Positions 1-9,519 of a DNA stretch of 45,899 nucleotides are shown here, piece after piece (the first letter of the stretch is position 1; each line of letters opens with the position of its first letter). Under the pieces are notes generated by a model, which was given only the letters and a program-made list of their open reading frames with translations, ran no database searches and was not told the DNA's origin. This stretch comes from Dokdonella sp. (GTDB taxonomy: Bacteria; Pseudomonadota; Gammaproteobacteria; Xanthomonadales; Rhodanobacteraceae): positions 1 to 45,899 of the forward strand of contig JAHCAR010000020.1 in the NCBI GenBank assembly GCA_019634795.1, in the 5' to 3' direction. Made by a program: the position numbers and the translations under genes.

Positions 1-1005
1 CAGGCTGTCAATGACGGATAGCTTCAACTGGACGAATATCCGTGAAAGATCGGCCTTGTCCCGCTTCCGTGTATGGAACAGTGATGCAGTGGTTTGACCA
101 CCATTGACGATCTGGAGGTCGACAACCCTCGTGATCGTCAGACCGAAATCGGTCATCCCTGTCTCGACACTCTGTGCAGTAGCCGTAATTCCGTTGTTGT
201 AGGCAAAGAACATCCCAGGTTCGTTCAGGATCGTTGCCCTGATTCCCTGGTTCACGTTGCCGCGGGCCTGCAGGAATGTTCGGACGTTTTGTTCAAGCAA
301 CCGCGCTCCGAATTTTTCATACAGGGTCGCCAGCACCTCGGCAGGCATGACCGTGAGATAGGATTGATAGGCATCGGTCCCCAGGTGTGCGGGAAGGCAG
401 GCGATGCCCTTGCCGAACATCTCCTCGAAGTCGAGGTCAAGTGGCTCCTTGTGGCTGCGGGAGCTCCGCTGACGATGAAGCCGTGAAATGTCCCAGATGT
501 GGTGAGCAGCCGGAACACCTGCTACTTCCGTATCTGGAAGGGCCTGAATTTTCTCGCTGAGCGTGCGCTCGGAGAAGAGAACCAGGTTGACCCGCCGAAT
601 GGCGCCCTTCCGATCCGCAATCTGCTTGGCGAGGCCGTACTCCGGCGATGTGACCTCCAGCTCGCCAGCGAGGTCCTTGTCGGCACTGGCCTCGAAAAAG
701 TTGGCAACACGCTTGAATGCTGCAGCCACTTCCGTTCTGGTGAGCGATGCCAGCTCGTCTCGAGAGTCGAAGTCGGCGATAAAGAGATCCAGAACTCCTT
801 CATCATTGAACCAGTAGCCGTCCACGCGCATGCCGCGCAGCGCCCGGAAATGGCAGAGTTCGAAACCTTCCGTGAATCCTGTCTCGACAAGGTCGTTCGC
901 GATGGTTTCCATGAATTCGTAGAGCTGGAAGCTGCCATTGGCTTCAGCGCCCGCCAACAGTTCCTGCCGAAAATCGTGGAAGAATTCTTCGCCGGTCTGC
1001 TCCAT
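1..1005 (-). CDS. AIPR family protein (abortive phage resistance), C-terminus beyond the window
   Basis: The first 335 residues are in the window; the gene runs off the left edge. I translated this frame by hand. It carries the AIPR signature (family PF10592): LLEQNVRTFL at about residues 236-245, FAYNNGIT at 267-274 and LQIVNGGQT at 297-305. The family was named after abortive-infection phage resistance proteins and is recurrent in defence islands, often beside MutL-like ATPases and Z1 helicases. The ATG overlaps the upstream stop as TGATG, and a strong GGGGGGAGG ribosome-binding site precedes it, so it is probably translationally coupled to the DUF4420 gene and is the last visible gene of the four-gene minus-strand operon. 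Its biochemical activity is not shown by the sequence. Confidence 0.88.
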   Translation of the reverse strand, partial: MEQTGEEFFHDFRQELLAGAEANGSFQLYEFMETIANDLVETGFTEGFELCHFRALRGMRVDGYWFNDEGVLDLFIADFDSRDELASLTRTEVAAAFKRVANFFEASADKDLAGELEVTSPEYGLAKQIADRKGAIRRVNLVLFSERTLSEKIQALPDTEVAGVPAAHHIWDISRLHRQRSSRSHKEPLDLDFEEMFGKGIACLPAHLGTDAYQSYLTVMPAEVLATLYEKFGARLLEQNVRTFLQARGNVNQGIRATILNEPGMFFAYNNGITATAQSVETGMTDFGLTITRVVDLQIVNGGQTTASLFHTRKRDKADLSRIFVQLKLSVIDSL

Positions 1006-1979
1006 CACCTCCCCCCGAAAATGGCTGCTTCTTCACACTGGTACGGAGCAATAGTTTCCAGCCTGATGTCGTACGCCAAGTTGTCAATTCCTGCCGGCAG
1101 TTGTGACCGCACCAGACGTGGAAAACCGCCTCCGATACGATAGCTGCGCACGTCGCTGACGACGTAGCGAGGCTCATCGTAGTCAGGGAGCGGTGCATAG
1201 CCGTGCGCAACCAGCTTCCGGTCAAAGGTCTCGACGGCATCCGCCTCGCCGAGCCGTGCTTGGACTGCAGTGACTATCTCATTGAGCGAGCGGGCTCCTT
1301 CCGCTTCAGCCAGACTGCTCAACCGGTACAAGCGCAGGAACAGCGCATCGTTCAGGGATTCGAGTTGATCTTCTGACGAAATTCGGACGCTGCTCCTCTC
1401 TGCGCCCGAGAGCGATTTGACCTCGACTGCTGTGTTGCCGAAGATGAAATCCTGATGTGATCTTTCCGGACCGAGCCAGGATTCGACGGCGGCAATGCTC
1501 GACATCTTTCGATCCATCAATTCCATAAGGAAGACAATTTCGGCAAAGAGACCGCGGACTTCCTCAATGGACAAGTGCTGACTTCGGCCGGACACGAACG
1601 TCTTCCAACGGCGGATGTGTGCCAGCGAGACTGCGAGAGCGCTGGCCGAATCGGTGGCGTGCTCCAGCGAGGATGCGAGGGTGCGACACAATCCTTCGAA
1701 GAGATCGCGGTCAACCTGCCTTTCAAGGGCGAGAACCAGGTACTGCCGCCCCTGATCTCTGGCACGAAGATCGACATCGATTCCGTTAACCGAGACGGCG
1801 TTCTTACGATACTGGGCTGCGTGGTCGCCGTGAAGCTCGACAATGAACAGGCATGCGCCGCCCGCATCGCGTCCCCAGAAGCACGGAACGGCCGTACCCA
1901 ACGCGACTTGGCGGACATTGAAGTCTGCTCTCGGAACGCCGATGTCATCCCACGGAGAGGACTCAGGCATCGTAGTCAT
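1005..1979 (-). CDS. PD-(D/E)XK motif protein, DUF4420 family
   Basis: A 324-residue protein with a nuclease-type core: an early acidic residue in GLFAEIVFL (E147), then D177 in HQDFIF and E186-x-K188 in TAVEVKSL, the D...ExK pattern of PD-(D/E)XK endonuclease folds. DUF4420 proteins sit in defence operons with Z1 helicases and MutL-like ATPases, and this neighbourhood matches that. The start overlaps the end of the Z1 gene by 17 bases, and the stop overlaps the AIPR start by one base, so the genes form one transcript. A second in-frame Met at codon 4 is an alternative start. It is probably the DNA-cleaving subunit of the system. That is inference from the motif; DUF4420 members have not been widely characterised biochemically. 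Confidence 0.85.
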   Translation of the reverse strand: MTTMPESSPWDDIGVPRADFNVRQVALGTAVPCFWGRDAGGACLFIVELHGDHAAQYRKNAVSVNGIDVDLRARDQGRQYLVLALERQVDRDLFEGLCRTLASSLEHATDSASALAVSLAHIRRWKTFVSGRSQHLSIEEVRGLFAEIVFLMELMDRKMSSIAAVESWLGPERSHQDFIFGNTAVEVKSLSGAERSSVRISSEDQLESLNDALFLRLYRLSSLAEAEGARSLNEIVTAVQARLGEADAVETFDRKLVAHGYAPLPDYDEPRYVVSDVRSYRIGGGFPRLVRSQLPAGIDNLAYDIRLETIAPYQCEEAAIFGGR

Positions 1980-4623
1980 CCTCCTCGTCAGGGTCGTCGA
2001 CGTAACCCTGCATTTGCTTTAGCCAGACTTTGTTCACGACGACTTTGATGGTCGTTGAATAATCCCCGTAGGGAAAGCTGACTCCGAAGGCGGCGATCGG
2101 TCCTGCTACGTGTTCGCCCTTGGGCTCCAAGCTGTGAATCATGAGGAGCGGCTTGTTTCGGACCATGCGGTAATGTGTATCAGACACCGATCCAGATCCG
2201 CCTTGCTCACTGGCGACTGTCCCCGCCTCATCGCGTTGCGCGTCGCTGAGCCCAAGCTTCTCATCACCACGCGAGGCAACCCTGTCCTTGTTTAGACGCC
2301 ATGAAGTGCCGTTCGGCTGGTCTTTTCCGACAACGCGCACCTGATTCCTAAGGGTGAACGGGCTTTCACCGCCCGATCCACCCGAAGGAGAAATGAGCAG
2401 CACATCGGCCACCGGGCGCTTCGTCGCAATCCGTTCGAGATAACTCACCACATCCGACTTCTGTCCGGCAAAGTTTGAATGGCATTCGAACCGCATGAGG
2501 AAATCGTCGATCACCTCGACTGGCACATCCCTGAAGATGACGCCCTTTTCGGTTGTCTCCTCCGGTCGCCCGCCGAATCCACTCCGCCAGTGATCGGCGA
2601 TCAGCGCAAAGTTCCTCGCATTCACGTCAGGGTCGGTGGAGACTATGTAGCTCTCACGCAGTCTCCCACTGAAACTTTGCTCGACCGAGACTTCTTGGCC
2701 AGCTCGCATCTTGTTCGCTGCTGTGATCAGCAGGCTGTCAGGATGCGAGCGAACATAAAGGCCAAAATCCTTCGGGCTGAGGCGATCACGCCGCATTCGC
2801 TTGACCTGCTGCACAAGCTCCTCGGCGGCATCGGCGATGTGGGAATACCAGTTGATCGAATCTCGCGAGAGGTGGACGCGGCAGAGATCCTCGAAGCCTG
2901 GCCGGTAACCGAACCAACGGCCCATCTGCATGAGGGTGTCGTACATCCTCGTGTTGCGGTACATGTAGCTTACGGTCAACCCCTCGATGGTCAAGCCTCG
3001 CGAGAGGCTAAGACCACCGACCGCGACCGCAGTCAACCCGACCCCTTCCTTCGTGTATCGGGCGTAGTCGAGCACCTCGTCACTCTTGCTGTTGATGACA
3101 TAGAGGTGAAGGTGCTCGAAGACGCCGCTGAGGGCGGCCTTCACCTCCGCCCAAGTAAACCCAGCGTCTGCATACTCGGCATTAAAAGCCTGCTTCAGGC
3201 CCTGCATGTACGTGTTTCTCGAGGATACATCTTCCGGCATCGCATAGTTGGCGAGCACCGCTTCCCTGACCCTCTTCTCCCTGAGACTCAGGAAGTCGCG
3301 CACAGCCGTCTGTACCGGCACAAAACGCGACACATTGACCATCATCGAGCAATGCTTGCCGGCTTGTCCGCGCAGGTTCCGAATGGCGCGGGCGACGATA
3401 AACGCGTTAAGTGCGCCATAAAGTCCGGGAGGCAACTCGTGGACGAGATCGTCACGCTTGTGAGAATAGGGAATGTAATCCTCGCAATCATCGATCGCCC
3501 TGACGATCGATTCGCTGGTTGCCTCGTCGAGAAATACCTTCTCGGCGCCAAAATAAGTTGTTGGCGCATCAAGACAATAGATGAAGTCGCGAGGGAAAAG
3601 CTCTTCATGCACATCGTCACGATAGGCATCCGGATTGATGAAGATATTTGCAAACGGAGTTGCCGTATATCCAACATAGCAGGACTTCGCGAACAGTCCC
3701 AGAATGCGCCGTATCATGGCATTCGTCCGGGTCGGGTCCAGATCCTCCTTGTTTGTGTTGATCGATGCATTGTCTGCCTCGTCGTCGATCAGGAGCATTG
3801 GCACATCGGATATGCGGTCCTCCCCTTCGGCGTTCAGCTCCTTCAGCCATTTGTGCAATGCAGTGAGCGTCGTGACGTTCTTTTTGATGATCAGGATGAT
3901 CGGCTTACTGAAATCGTTGATCTTCCAGCCGCTCTTGGCCGCTGTGTTCTTGTTGAAGTCCTCGTTGATGTTGGTGAGAGTTGCCGGATGCGGATATCCC
4001 GGAGCGAGACCGACGCCAATATTGCGGCGATCCTCGGGATTGCTGGATCGACCGATGAAGGCCTCATCGATCCGTTGCTGTGTCTGTCTGCGCAGATTGT
4101 TATGAATGCCGGCAATAACAACGATGAACTTGTAGCCCGCATCGGCCGCGCGTGCTATCAAACCAGTGTAGTTGGCCGTCTTTCCCGACTGCACATGGCC
4201 GATGACCAAGCCACGACGATTCCAGCTCGTGCCTTCGCTCAGTGGGTCCTGAAGATGGCCAAGAATGCGTGTGGTGACATCACTCAGCGACTGGACCATC
4301 TGCGGAGGCCAACCTTCGTTGCGAAGGAATTCCTCATATGCCCTGGCATAGGCCCAATTGACGCCCTCGCGCTTGTGAACCCACTGGTCATCATGCTTCG
4401 CATTGACATCAACCAGTGAAATGCCTGCTCCCATGCGAGTCACAACGGATTCCATGGCCTCCGTGACAATGTTACGGAGGTCTCCCGCATAGCCGAAAAT
4501 TGCGGCAATTTGTCTTCCCTTTTCCTCCACCTGCTCGCGCGTTGGCGTTTCCGCCATGTTGGCAAGACCCGATATTAGAGCGTTGGCAATGTTTCGTTCC
4601 TCTGTGATTGCTGTAATGCTCAT
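1963..4623 (-). CDS. Z1 domain-containing superfamily II helicase-like ATPase
   Basis: An 886-residue protein with a Walker A loop GHVQSGKTANYTG (residues 142-154), a Walker B/DEAD box LLIDDEAD (277-284), and a motif-VI-like MQMGRWFGYRPG in the second half. This is the Z1 domain architecture described for helicases that accompany MutL/MORC-type ATPases in restriction-like systems. The expected role is ATP-driven translocation or remodelling on DNA, bringing the partner nuclease to invading DNA. The ATG overlaps the end of the GHKL ATPase gene by four bases (ATGA), indicating coupling. Length and motifs look complete, with no frameshift seen. Codon use and base composition are less G+C rich than the chromosomal genes further right, consistent with horizontal acquisition. 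Confidence 0.92.
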   Translation of the reverse strand: MSITAITEERNIANALISGLANMAETPTREQVEEKGRQIAAIFGYAGDLRNIVTEAMESVVTRMGAGISLVDVNAKHDDQWVHKREGVNWAYARAYEEFLRNEGWPPQMVQSLSDVTTRILGHLQDPLSEGTSWNRRGLVIGHVQSGKTANYTGLIARAADAGYKFIVVIAGIHNNLRRQTQQRIDEAFIGRSSNPEDRRNIGVGLAPGYPHPATLTNINEDFNKNTAAKSGWKINDFSKPIILIIKKNVTTLTALHKWLKELNAEGEDRISDVPMLLIDDEADNASINTNKEDLDPTRTNAMIRRILGLFAKSCYVGYTATPFANIFINPDAYRDDVHEELFPRDFIYCLDAPTTYFGAEKVFLDEATSESIVRAIDDCEDYIPYSHKRDDLVHELPPGLYGALNAFIVARAIRNLRGQAGKHCSMMVNVSRFVPVQTAVRDFLSLREKRVREAVLANYAMPEDVSSRNTYMQGLKQAFNAEYADAGFTWAEVKAALSGVFEHLHLYVINSKSDEVLDYARYTKEGVGLTAVAVGGLSLSRGLTIEGLTVSYMYRNTRMYDTLMQMGRWFGYRPGFEDLCRVHLSRDSINWYSHIADAAEELVQQVKRMRRDRLSPKDFGLYVRSHPDSLLITAANKMRAGQEVSVEQSFSGRLRESYIVSTDPDVNARNFALIADHWRSGFGGRPEETTEKGVIFRDVPVEVIDDFLMRFECHSNFAGQKSDVVSYLERIATKRPVADVLLISPSGGSGGESPFTLRNQVRVVGKDQPNGTSWRLNKDRVASRGDEKLGLSDAQRDEAGTVASEQGGSGSVSDTHYRMVRNKPLLMIHSLEPKGEHVAGPIAAFGVSFPYGDYSTTIKVVVNKVWLKQMQGYVDDPDEEDDYDA

Positions 4624-6101
4624 GCAAAAGCCTCGCTGATGAATTTTTCGGCCAGCTCGATCTGGCCATCGAAAAGATGCGTGGAGCGCACGATCTGGAG
4701 AAATGCCTTTGCATCCCCTGGCCCATCACCGTAGAGAACCTGACGTAGGCTTCTCAGGCGCTCAATGGTCTGGCTTTCATCCACCGATTGCTGATTGATC
4801 TCGCGCGGGTGGGTCGAGTAATCGGAATAAATCATCTCGACCGGCAGCGAGGCAGCAACTGAATCAAGGACTGTGCCAAGCAGGTCTGCGTCATTTGGCG
4901 AGAGTCTTCTCGCCAGCGAGGTGATGATTGGGTGCTGTTCGTTGATTGCGAACCGAATGCCATCATGGTCGGCATAGCGCTCCCAGAACGGAGCTTGGGT
5001 TTCCTGGAACAGCCTCTGTCCGCGTCCCCGATGCACAGTCACACTGCGGTTTGTGATCTTGGCGATGATCTGGCGCAGGCGCTCACGCACCGCATATGGT
5101 GGGCGCGCGCGCGACTTCTTGATGTCGATTGTCCAGTCTTCGTCCAAGCTGTTGGGGAAGTCGATCTGCACCCGCGCAAGCTTGGTGGCCTCACCCTTCG
5201 GCACCAGCCTGAACCAATCTCCCCAAGCCATGAGGCGACCGTTCCGATAGATATAGCCTCCCTGGTTTGAGATGAAGTCGCTGCGGTCCTGATAATAGTC
5301 GTACTCGGACGCGGAAAGACGGCTGTGATGTGGCAGCACATAGGGCTGCAGGCGCACCTCTGCATCGCCGATGCGGACAATTTCCTCAGGGAGGACTTGG
5401 GTGGCTGGATTCTTTTTGCAAAAGGGATCGAATGCGGCAATGGGGCGCCCATTGATCGTGAGCGCAATTTTGGGATGTCCCTTTACTTCGCCGGAAAGGA
5501 ACCGGTGAAAGACGAGAGAAAGATGCCGCCCCACCGCTTCAAGCTTCTCATTCACGATCTCCTGTCGACGATCCCCAGCCTCGTCTTCGAGCAAGCGATC
5601 AAGCTGTCGCCAGATGACTGCAGTCCCATGTTTGCATAGGCGATCGATATAGGGCGTTGCCCTGATATCGGGTTCATCAAGGAGGCTCAGGATCCAGTCG
5701 TCTGTGGCATCGATGCGATCTAGGCTCCATTCGGCACCACAGATGGAAGCACCGATCTTGCTCACCACAGTCAGGGAGCGGGCCTGGGAGAACGACGCCG
5801 TCTTCAGTCCAAGACCAAAGCGCCCGAGATCCCTTGGCGCCCGATGCCGTTTGGGATTATCTGTTCCATGGCGCATCGCAGCCATTAACTCGCCTTCCGC
5901 CATTCCCTTGCCGTTGTCGAGAATGACCACAAGAGGATGGTCATCGGAAACGTCGCAGATGATGTCGATCTTGTTGGCTTCGGCAGAAATGCTGTTGTCG
6001 ATCAGGTCAGCGATGGCCGTTTCGAGCGAGTACCCCAGATCCCTCATCGACGCCGATAGGCAAGCCGCGCTTGGTGGATGTCGATGCTCCCGTGCCATCA
6101 A
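4620..6101 (-). CDS. GHKL ATPase, MutL/MORC-like, first gene of the MZA-like operon
   Basis: A 493-residue protein with the complete Bergerat fold at its N-terminus: N-box SLETAIADLIDNSIS (E27, N36), G1 box LDNGKGM (61-67) and G2 box GRFGLGLKTASFSQ (93-106). This matches the MutL/HSP90-type ATPases found in restriction-like defence operons rather than histidine kinases, because no H-box or receiver partner is present. ATP-dependent dimer closure is the likely switch of the complex. It is divergent from vsr, with about 70-130 bases between them that must carry both promoters. The start MMAREHR has two consecutive Met codons, so the exact start could be one codon later. The order ATPase, Z1, DUF4420, AIPR is the diagnostic feature of MZA systems. 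Confidence 0.9.
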   Translation of the reverse strand: MMAREHRHPPSAACLSASMRDLGYSLETAIADLIDNSISAEANKIDIICDVSDDHPLVVILDNGKGMAEGELMAAMRHGTDNPKRHRAPRDLGRFGLGLKTASFSQARSLTVVSKIGASICGAEWSLDRIDATDDWILSLLDEPDIRATPYIDRLCKHGTAVIWRQLDRLLEDEAGDRRQEIVNEKLEAVGRHLSLVFHRFLSGEVKGHPKIALTINGRPIAAFDPFCKKNPATQVLPEEIVRIGDAEVRLQPYVLPHHSRLSASEYDYYQDRSDFISNQGGYIYRNGRLMAWGDWFRLVPKGEATKLARVQIDFPNSLDEDWTIDIKKSRARPPYAVRERLRQIIAKITNRSVTVHRGRGQRLFQETQAPFWERYADHDGIRFAINEQHPIITSLARRLSPNDADLLGTVLDSVAASLPVEMIYSDYSTHPREINQQSVDESQTIERLRSLRQVLYGDGPGDAKAFLQIVRSTHLFDGQIELAEKFISEAFA

Positions 6102-6234
6102 GATTCCCCTCGTGATTTCTCGCGAATCAACTGCATGCTAACCTTCCGGAGGTTGCTTCCCCTCTATCGGATTGGCTGACAGATGTGCGAAGCGGAGGTT
6201 GGTGCAGAAATTCAGGTGGAATGCCCCCAAGGCC

Positions 6235-6681
6235 ATGCGCGTCTCGACCACCCCTCAGCGCAGCCGCATGATGTCGAGCATTCGCGGAGTCAACACTTGG
6301 CCGGAACGAACCCTTCGCTCCCTTCTCTTCGCCAAGGGATTTCGCTATCGACTTCATGTCAGAAAGCTGCCCGGCACCCCGGACCTTGTGTTCCCGAAGC
6401 ACAGCGCGGTTGTGTTCGTCCACGGCTGCTTCTGGCATCGGCATGAAGGGTGCCGCTACACGACCATCCCCCGGACTAATGAAGAATTCTGGCAACGGAA
6501 GTTCTGGGGCAATGTCGATCGCGACAGGAGACAGCTGGAGGCGCTTCGTGCGCTCGGCTGGCGCGTGGCGGTCGTCTGGGAGTGCGCCTTGAAACACTCT
6601 GTCGAGGAGACGGCGCAAGCGGTTGAGGAGTGGCTGCATGGCGAAGAGCATGTCTTGGTGATCGGTCAGATTATTGACTAG
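6235..6681 (+). CDS. vsr: Very short patch repair (Vsr) type endonuclease
   Basis: A 148-residue protein that nicks at T:G mismatches left by deamination of 5-methylcytosine, protecting sites methylated by the adjacent C5 methyltransferase. Recognisable Vsr blocks are RSRMMSSIRGVNTWPE near the start, LPGTPDLVFPK with the catalytic Asp, VFVHGCFWHRHEGC (Zn-binding Cys/His), FWQRKFWGNVDRDR and LGWRVAVVWECAL. I chose the ATG at 6235 because it gives the usual family length; a TTG at 6172 would add 21 residues without family resemblance. The last 11 bases overlap the 3' end of the convergent methyltransferase gene. Vsr-like proteins in defence operons may also act as restriction nucleases, so a direct defence role is possible. 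Confidence 0.92.
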   Translation: MRVSTTPQRSRMMSSIRGVNTWPERTLRSLLFAKGFRYRLHVRKLPGTPDLVFPKHSAVVFVHGCFWHRHEGCRYTTIPRTNEEFWQRKFWGNVDRDRRQLEALRALGWRVAVVWECALKHSVEETAQAVEEWLHGEEHVLVIGQIID

Positions 6682-8296
6682 CCGCATCGGTAAGCACCGA
6701 AAGCCTTTGCGCAAGGTTTAGCCGCTCGCTCCCCGTCTGTAGCTTTTGTGCGGCGTCACTAGCCTTCCTGCGCTTCCTCTTGCTCATCTCGTTCAGAAGA
6801 CTGCGAACGATCCTCGCCAGCTTGTGGGCAAGCAACGGAGGCACAGCATTGCCGACCTGGGTGTACTGCTGCGTGCGGTTACCCGCGAAAAAATAGTTGT
6901 CGGGAAACGTCTGGAGCCTTGCCGCCTCCCTGACCGTGAGGCTTCTGCACTGGGATGGATCGTAGTGGATGTAGTAGTGTCCGTCCTTGGCGATATGAGC
7001 TACAACCGTGGCGGACGGTTCGTCCCTGCACTGCACGCGGAACCGATCCTTGAACGGGATTTCTTCAGATTCTCGATCGACACGCACATTGATGTGATCG
7101 GGAAGCAGCTTGGGGGGGAACTCATCGAGCAATGGGCAATATCCCCACAAATGAGCGAAGCTGGCCGAAAATAGATAGCGAGCGAGATCGGATACCATGT
7201 GTGAACGCGCTTCATGCTGACAGACGCCACCCAGCCTTCGATCTTGCAGCCATTGCTGAAGCTCGGTCGGCTTCCTCGGTTTTCTGTAGCCTCGAGATAT
7301 GAATGCACTACCGGGCGTGGTGCTGGTTGCCGCAACGGCAAAGGCACGCATTGTCTCAATCATCGCGAACTCGTTTTCTGTCCGCCATCCTTTGACGTAA
7401 TCGGGTGCAGCCTGAAGCGCCTTGCGCCAGGTCTCCACTGAATCGCCGCGAGACAGCTTGCTGCGGATTCGGGGAAGATCGTCGATGGCCTGCTTGACCG
7501 TGACAGGCCTTTTCACCGGTGCCAGCAGCTGGTGTTGAGGCATGTTCAGCCCCTTTCTCACTCCGAACAGAATCACGCGATGCCTGCTTTGTGGAATCCC
7601 GTATCGATCCGAATGGATAAGGTAGTCGGCTGGTTCCAACGAACTTCGCTCGCCCCTCTTGGTGAAGGAACGGATCTCATACTCGAGCCCTTTGGTCGGC
7701 ATCGATAGGTCCGCAACGATCTTCTCGAACATCGACTCCCCGGAGTGCTTCGAAGAAAGCAGACCTTTGACATTCTCCATTACGAAGATCGTGGGCTTGT
7801 GCACCTGTATGATTCTCAGGTACTCCCTGTAAAGAAAGTGCTTTTCATCCTTGTGAAAGTTCTTATCGTTGGCGCGCCGAGAGCGCCCCGCCAGCGAATA
7901 CGCCTGGCATGGGGGCCCCCCGATCAGCACCCAGGTATCCTGCCCCTTCAGTGCGGCGCGAATTTCTCTATCGATACTGGCTTCATCCGACTTGCCGAGC
8001 TCCAAGCACCTCGCCTCGGTAGCAGCATGCTCGAAGGCGCTGCCCACGGCCGGGATCCCGCGGAATGCGACCTCATCGATCTCGCCTCGCATGTAGCTGT
8101 AGTAGTGCTTGACGTCCTTGGAGCCACGCAATCGCCTGAACACTGCCCTGAGCATTAGCGTGCGGTGTGCGACAGCGTCCTTTTCAATAGAAAGGGCAAT
8201 TTCGAAGAATGGCCGCCCCTGGTGACCTTGGAGAGAGGCAAATCCCTCGCCGAGCCCTCCGGGACCGGCAAAAAGATCAATCACTGGGACTGACAT
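6671..8296 (-). CDS. DNA (cytosine-5) methyltransferase
   Basis: A 541-residue enzyme that would transfer a methyl group from S-adenosylmethionine to C5 of cytosine. Motif I is DLFAGPGGLGEGF (7-19), motif IV GGPPCQAYS with catalytic Cys130, motif VI MENVKG (173-178), and motifs IX/X are REAARLQTFPDNY and QVGNAVPPLLA near the C-terminus. The region between VIII and IX is the target-recognition part; the target cannot be read from sequence. I chose ATG 8296 because GGAGG lies nine bases upstream; a longer frame to 8401 adds residues before motif I that lack family character. It converges on vsr and probably provides self-protection for the island. Confidence in the family is very high; the link to the Z1/MutL operon is contextual. 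Confidence 0.95.
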   Translation of the reverse strand: MSVPVIDLFAGPGGLGEGFASLQGHQGRPFFEIALSIEKDAVAHRTLMLRAVFRRLRGSKDVKHYYSYMRGEIDEVAFRGIPAVGSAFEHAATEARCLELGKSDEASIDREIRAALKGQDTWVLIGGPPCQAYSLAGRSRRANDKNFHKDEKHFLYREYLRIIQVHKPTIFVMENVKGLLSSKHSGESMFEKIVADLSMPTKGLEYEIRSFTKRGERSSLEPADYLIHSDRYGIPQSRHRVILFGVRKGLNMPQHQLLAPVKRPVTVKQAIDDLPRIRSKLSRGDSVETWRKALQAAPDYVKGWRTENEFAMIETMRAFAVAATSTTPGSAFISRGYRKPRKPTELQQWLQDRRLGGVCQHEARSHMVSDLARYLFSASFAHLWGYCPLLDEFPPKLLPDHINVRVDRESEEIPFKDRFRVQCRDEPSATVVAHIAKDGHYYIHYDPSQCRSLTVREAARLQTFPDNYFFAGNRTQQYTQVGNAVPPLLAHKLARIVRSLLNEMSKRKRRKASDAAQKLQTGSERLNLAQRLSVLTDAASQ

Positions 8297-8580
8297 ACCA
8301 GAATTCCTCCCGTCCGGATAAGTGCAATTCGCCCGCGACTCTGCGGACTTTTGCTCCGCATTTCCCAGGTCTTTACCCCATTCAGGAACAATGAGCTCCA
8401 CGGCTCATCTACTACGAGTCCTTTCAAGATTGTCCCCTGCTCGTCCGAAAGTAACGTGAATTAATTGGCCTTTGGCACGTGGCGGAACGGCGACCTTCGT
8501 CTTGCCCGCTTGGATCAACCAGAAGCATGGATTTAAGCAAAATGCATGCCTATTCCAAACCGTGCCTAAGGTCATATTGA

Positions 8581-9516
8581 CTAATGAGGAATCGCCATTT
8601 CTGCAAGCACTATTGATTCTTCCTGACTCGTGCCGGCGAGTTCGAAATCTGCGTAGATTTTGGGCCGAGATATGCCTCCGTACGCGTCCCGCCAACGGAA
8701 AAATTGTTCGCCCCCAAGTAGAGCTATGAGATCATCTGGCGCACCCGGCTCACAAGATGCTGGCTTGAACGCCATGCAACGCCTGATCGACCCAAGAAGC
8801 CGCTCCTTTTCACGCCCTGGCTCTCTGAAATAAGTCGTTGCAACAGAGTTTCCGGCATCCGGACCGAACTCAAGGACAAACATTCCCGACCCTGCCGGCA
8901 GGTATGCGCGGACCAGTCCTGCGGACTTCGCCGCTGCCACGAGGCGCTGCACTGACATGAAGGCGCTGAGTGGGGAGGAAGCCTCGTTCCACGAAATCAC
9001 GTTGCGCCGCTCGAACATCCTTTCTATCGCATGGTTTGAGATGATGGCTACTGTGTCGAGCCGCACCGCATAATAGGGGCGGTTGGAGCGGCCGCTTCTA
9101 TCGAAGCTGATAGCGAGCTGAGCGATTTCGTACTTTCCGCGATGTACGCGTGGCAAGAACGCCGTCAATGCCTCGCTTTGCCGGCACATTCCCCCTTTGA
9201 CAACATGGGGTGACAAGGTGCGCTGGGCAGAGTCAAGCAAGCGCTTGATTTCGGGGCGACGAAGGAAGCAGGTGCGGCGATGCCTGAAACTTGCGAATAC
9301 CGATTCGACCGCGACGTTTGGAGCGTCGCTCAGCATGCGGAATGCCTGCTTTCGCAGACCGCGAGCCAAAGTGTCGTTCACATAGGGCGATCGACTTGAC
9401 GCTTCATCAAGGCTGGTACGGTCGCCACTGAGGCGGTCTGCTGCGTCCGCTTGGCGCCAGCGTCTCTGTGCGCCAGATCTCGCGATAGAATTGGCCACTA
9501 CGGCTTCGTTGCCCAT
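8581..9516 (-). CDS. Hypothetical protein, second gene of a two-gene unit in the defence island
   Basis: A 311-residue protein I do not recognise. It is rich in Arg and has no signal peptide or membrane segment, so it should be cytoplasmic. Visible features are a basic stretch FRHRRTCFLRRPEIKRLL (about residues 76-93), a segment NHAIERMFERRN that could form an amphipathic helix, and a C-terminal region containing FRWRDAYGG and ELAGTSQEES. It starts three bases after the stop of the upstream gene with an AAGGGG ribosome-binding site, so the two genes are surely cotranscribed. Its position between the methyltransferase and the island edge suggests an accessory defence or regulatory role, but nothing in the sequence fixes a function. 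About 285 bases without a recognised gene separate it from the methyltransferase start. Confidence 0.7.
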   Translation of the reverse strand: MGNEAVVANSIARSGAQRRWRQADAADRLSGDRTSLDEASSRSPYVNDTLARGLRKQAFRMLSDAPNVAVESVFASFRHRRTCFLRRPEIKRLLDSAQRTLSPHVVKGGMCRQSEALTAFLPRVHRGKYEIAQLAISFDRSGRSNRPYYAVRLDTVAIISNHAIERMFERRNVISWNEASSPLSAFMSVQRLVAAAKSAGLVRAYLPAGSGMFVLEFGPDAGNSVATTYFREPGREKERLLGSIRRCMAFKPASCEPGAPDDLIALLGGEQFFRWRDAYGGISRPKIYADFELAGTSQEESIVLAEMAIPH

Positions 9517-9519
9517 GGC

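Noticed and set aside
2479-4419. 646-codon open frame on the plus strand opposite the Z1 gene
   Set aside because: No recognisable domain; the minus strand carries the complete Z1 helicase motifs.
8405-8695. 96-codon minus-strand frame between the methyltransferase and the unknown gene
   Set aside because: Overlaps the end of the better-supported 311-residue gene in another frame and shows no recognised domain or start signal.
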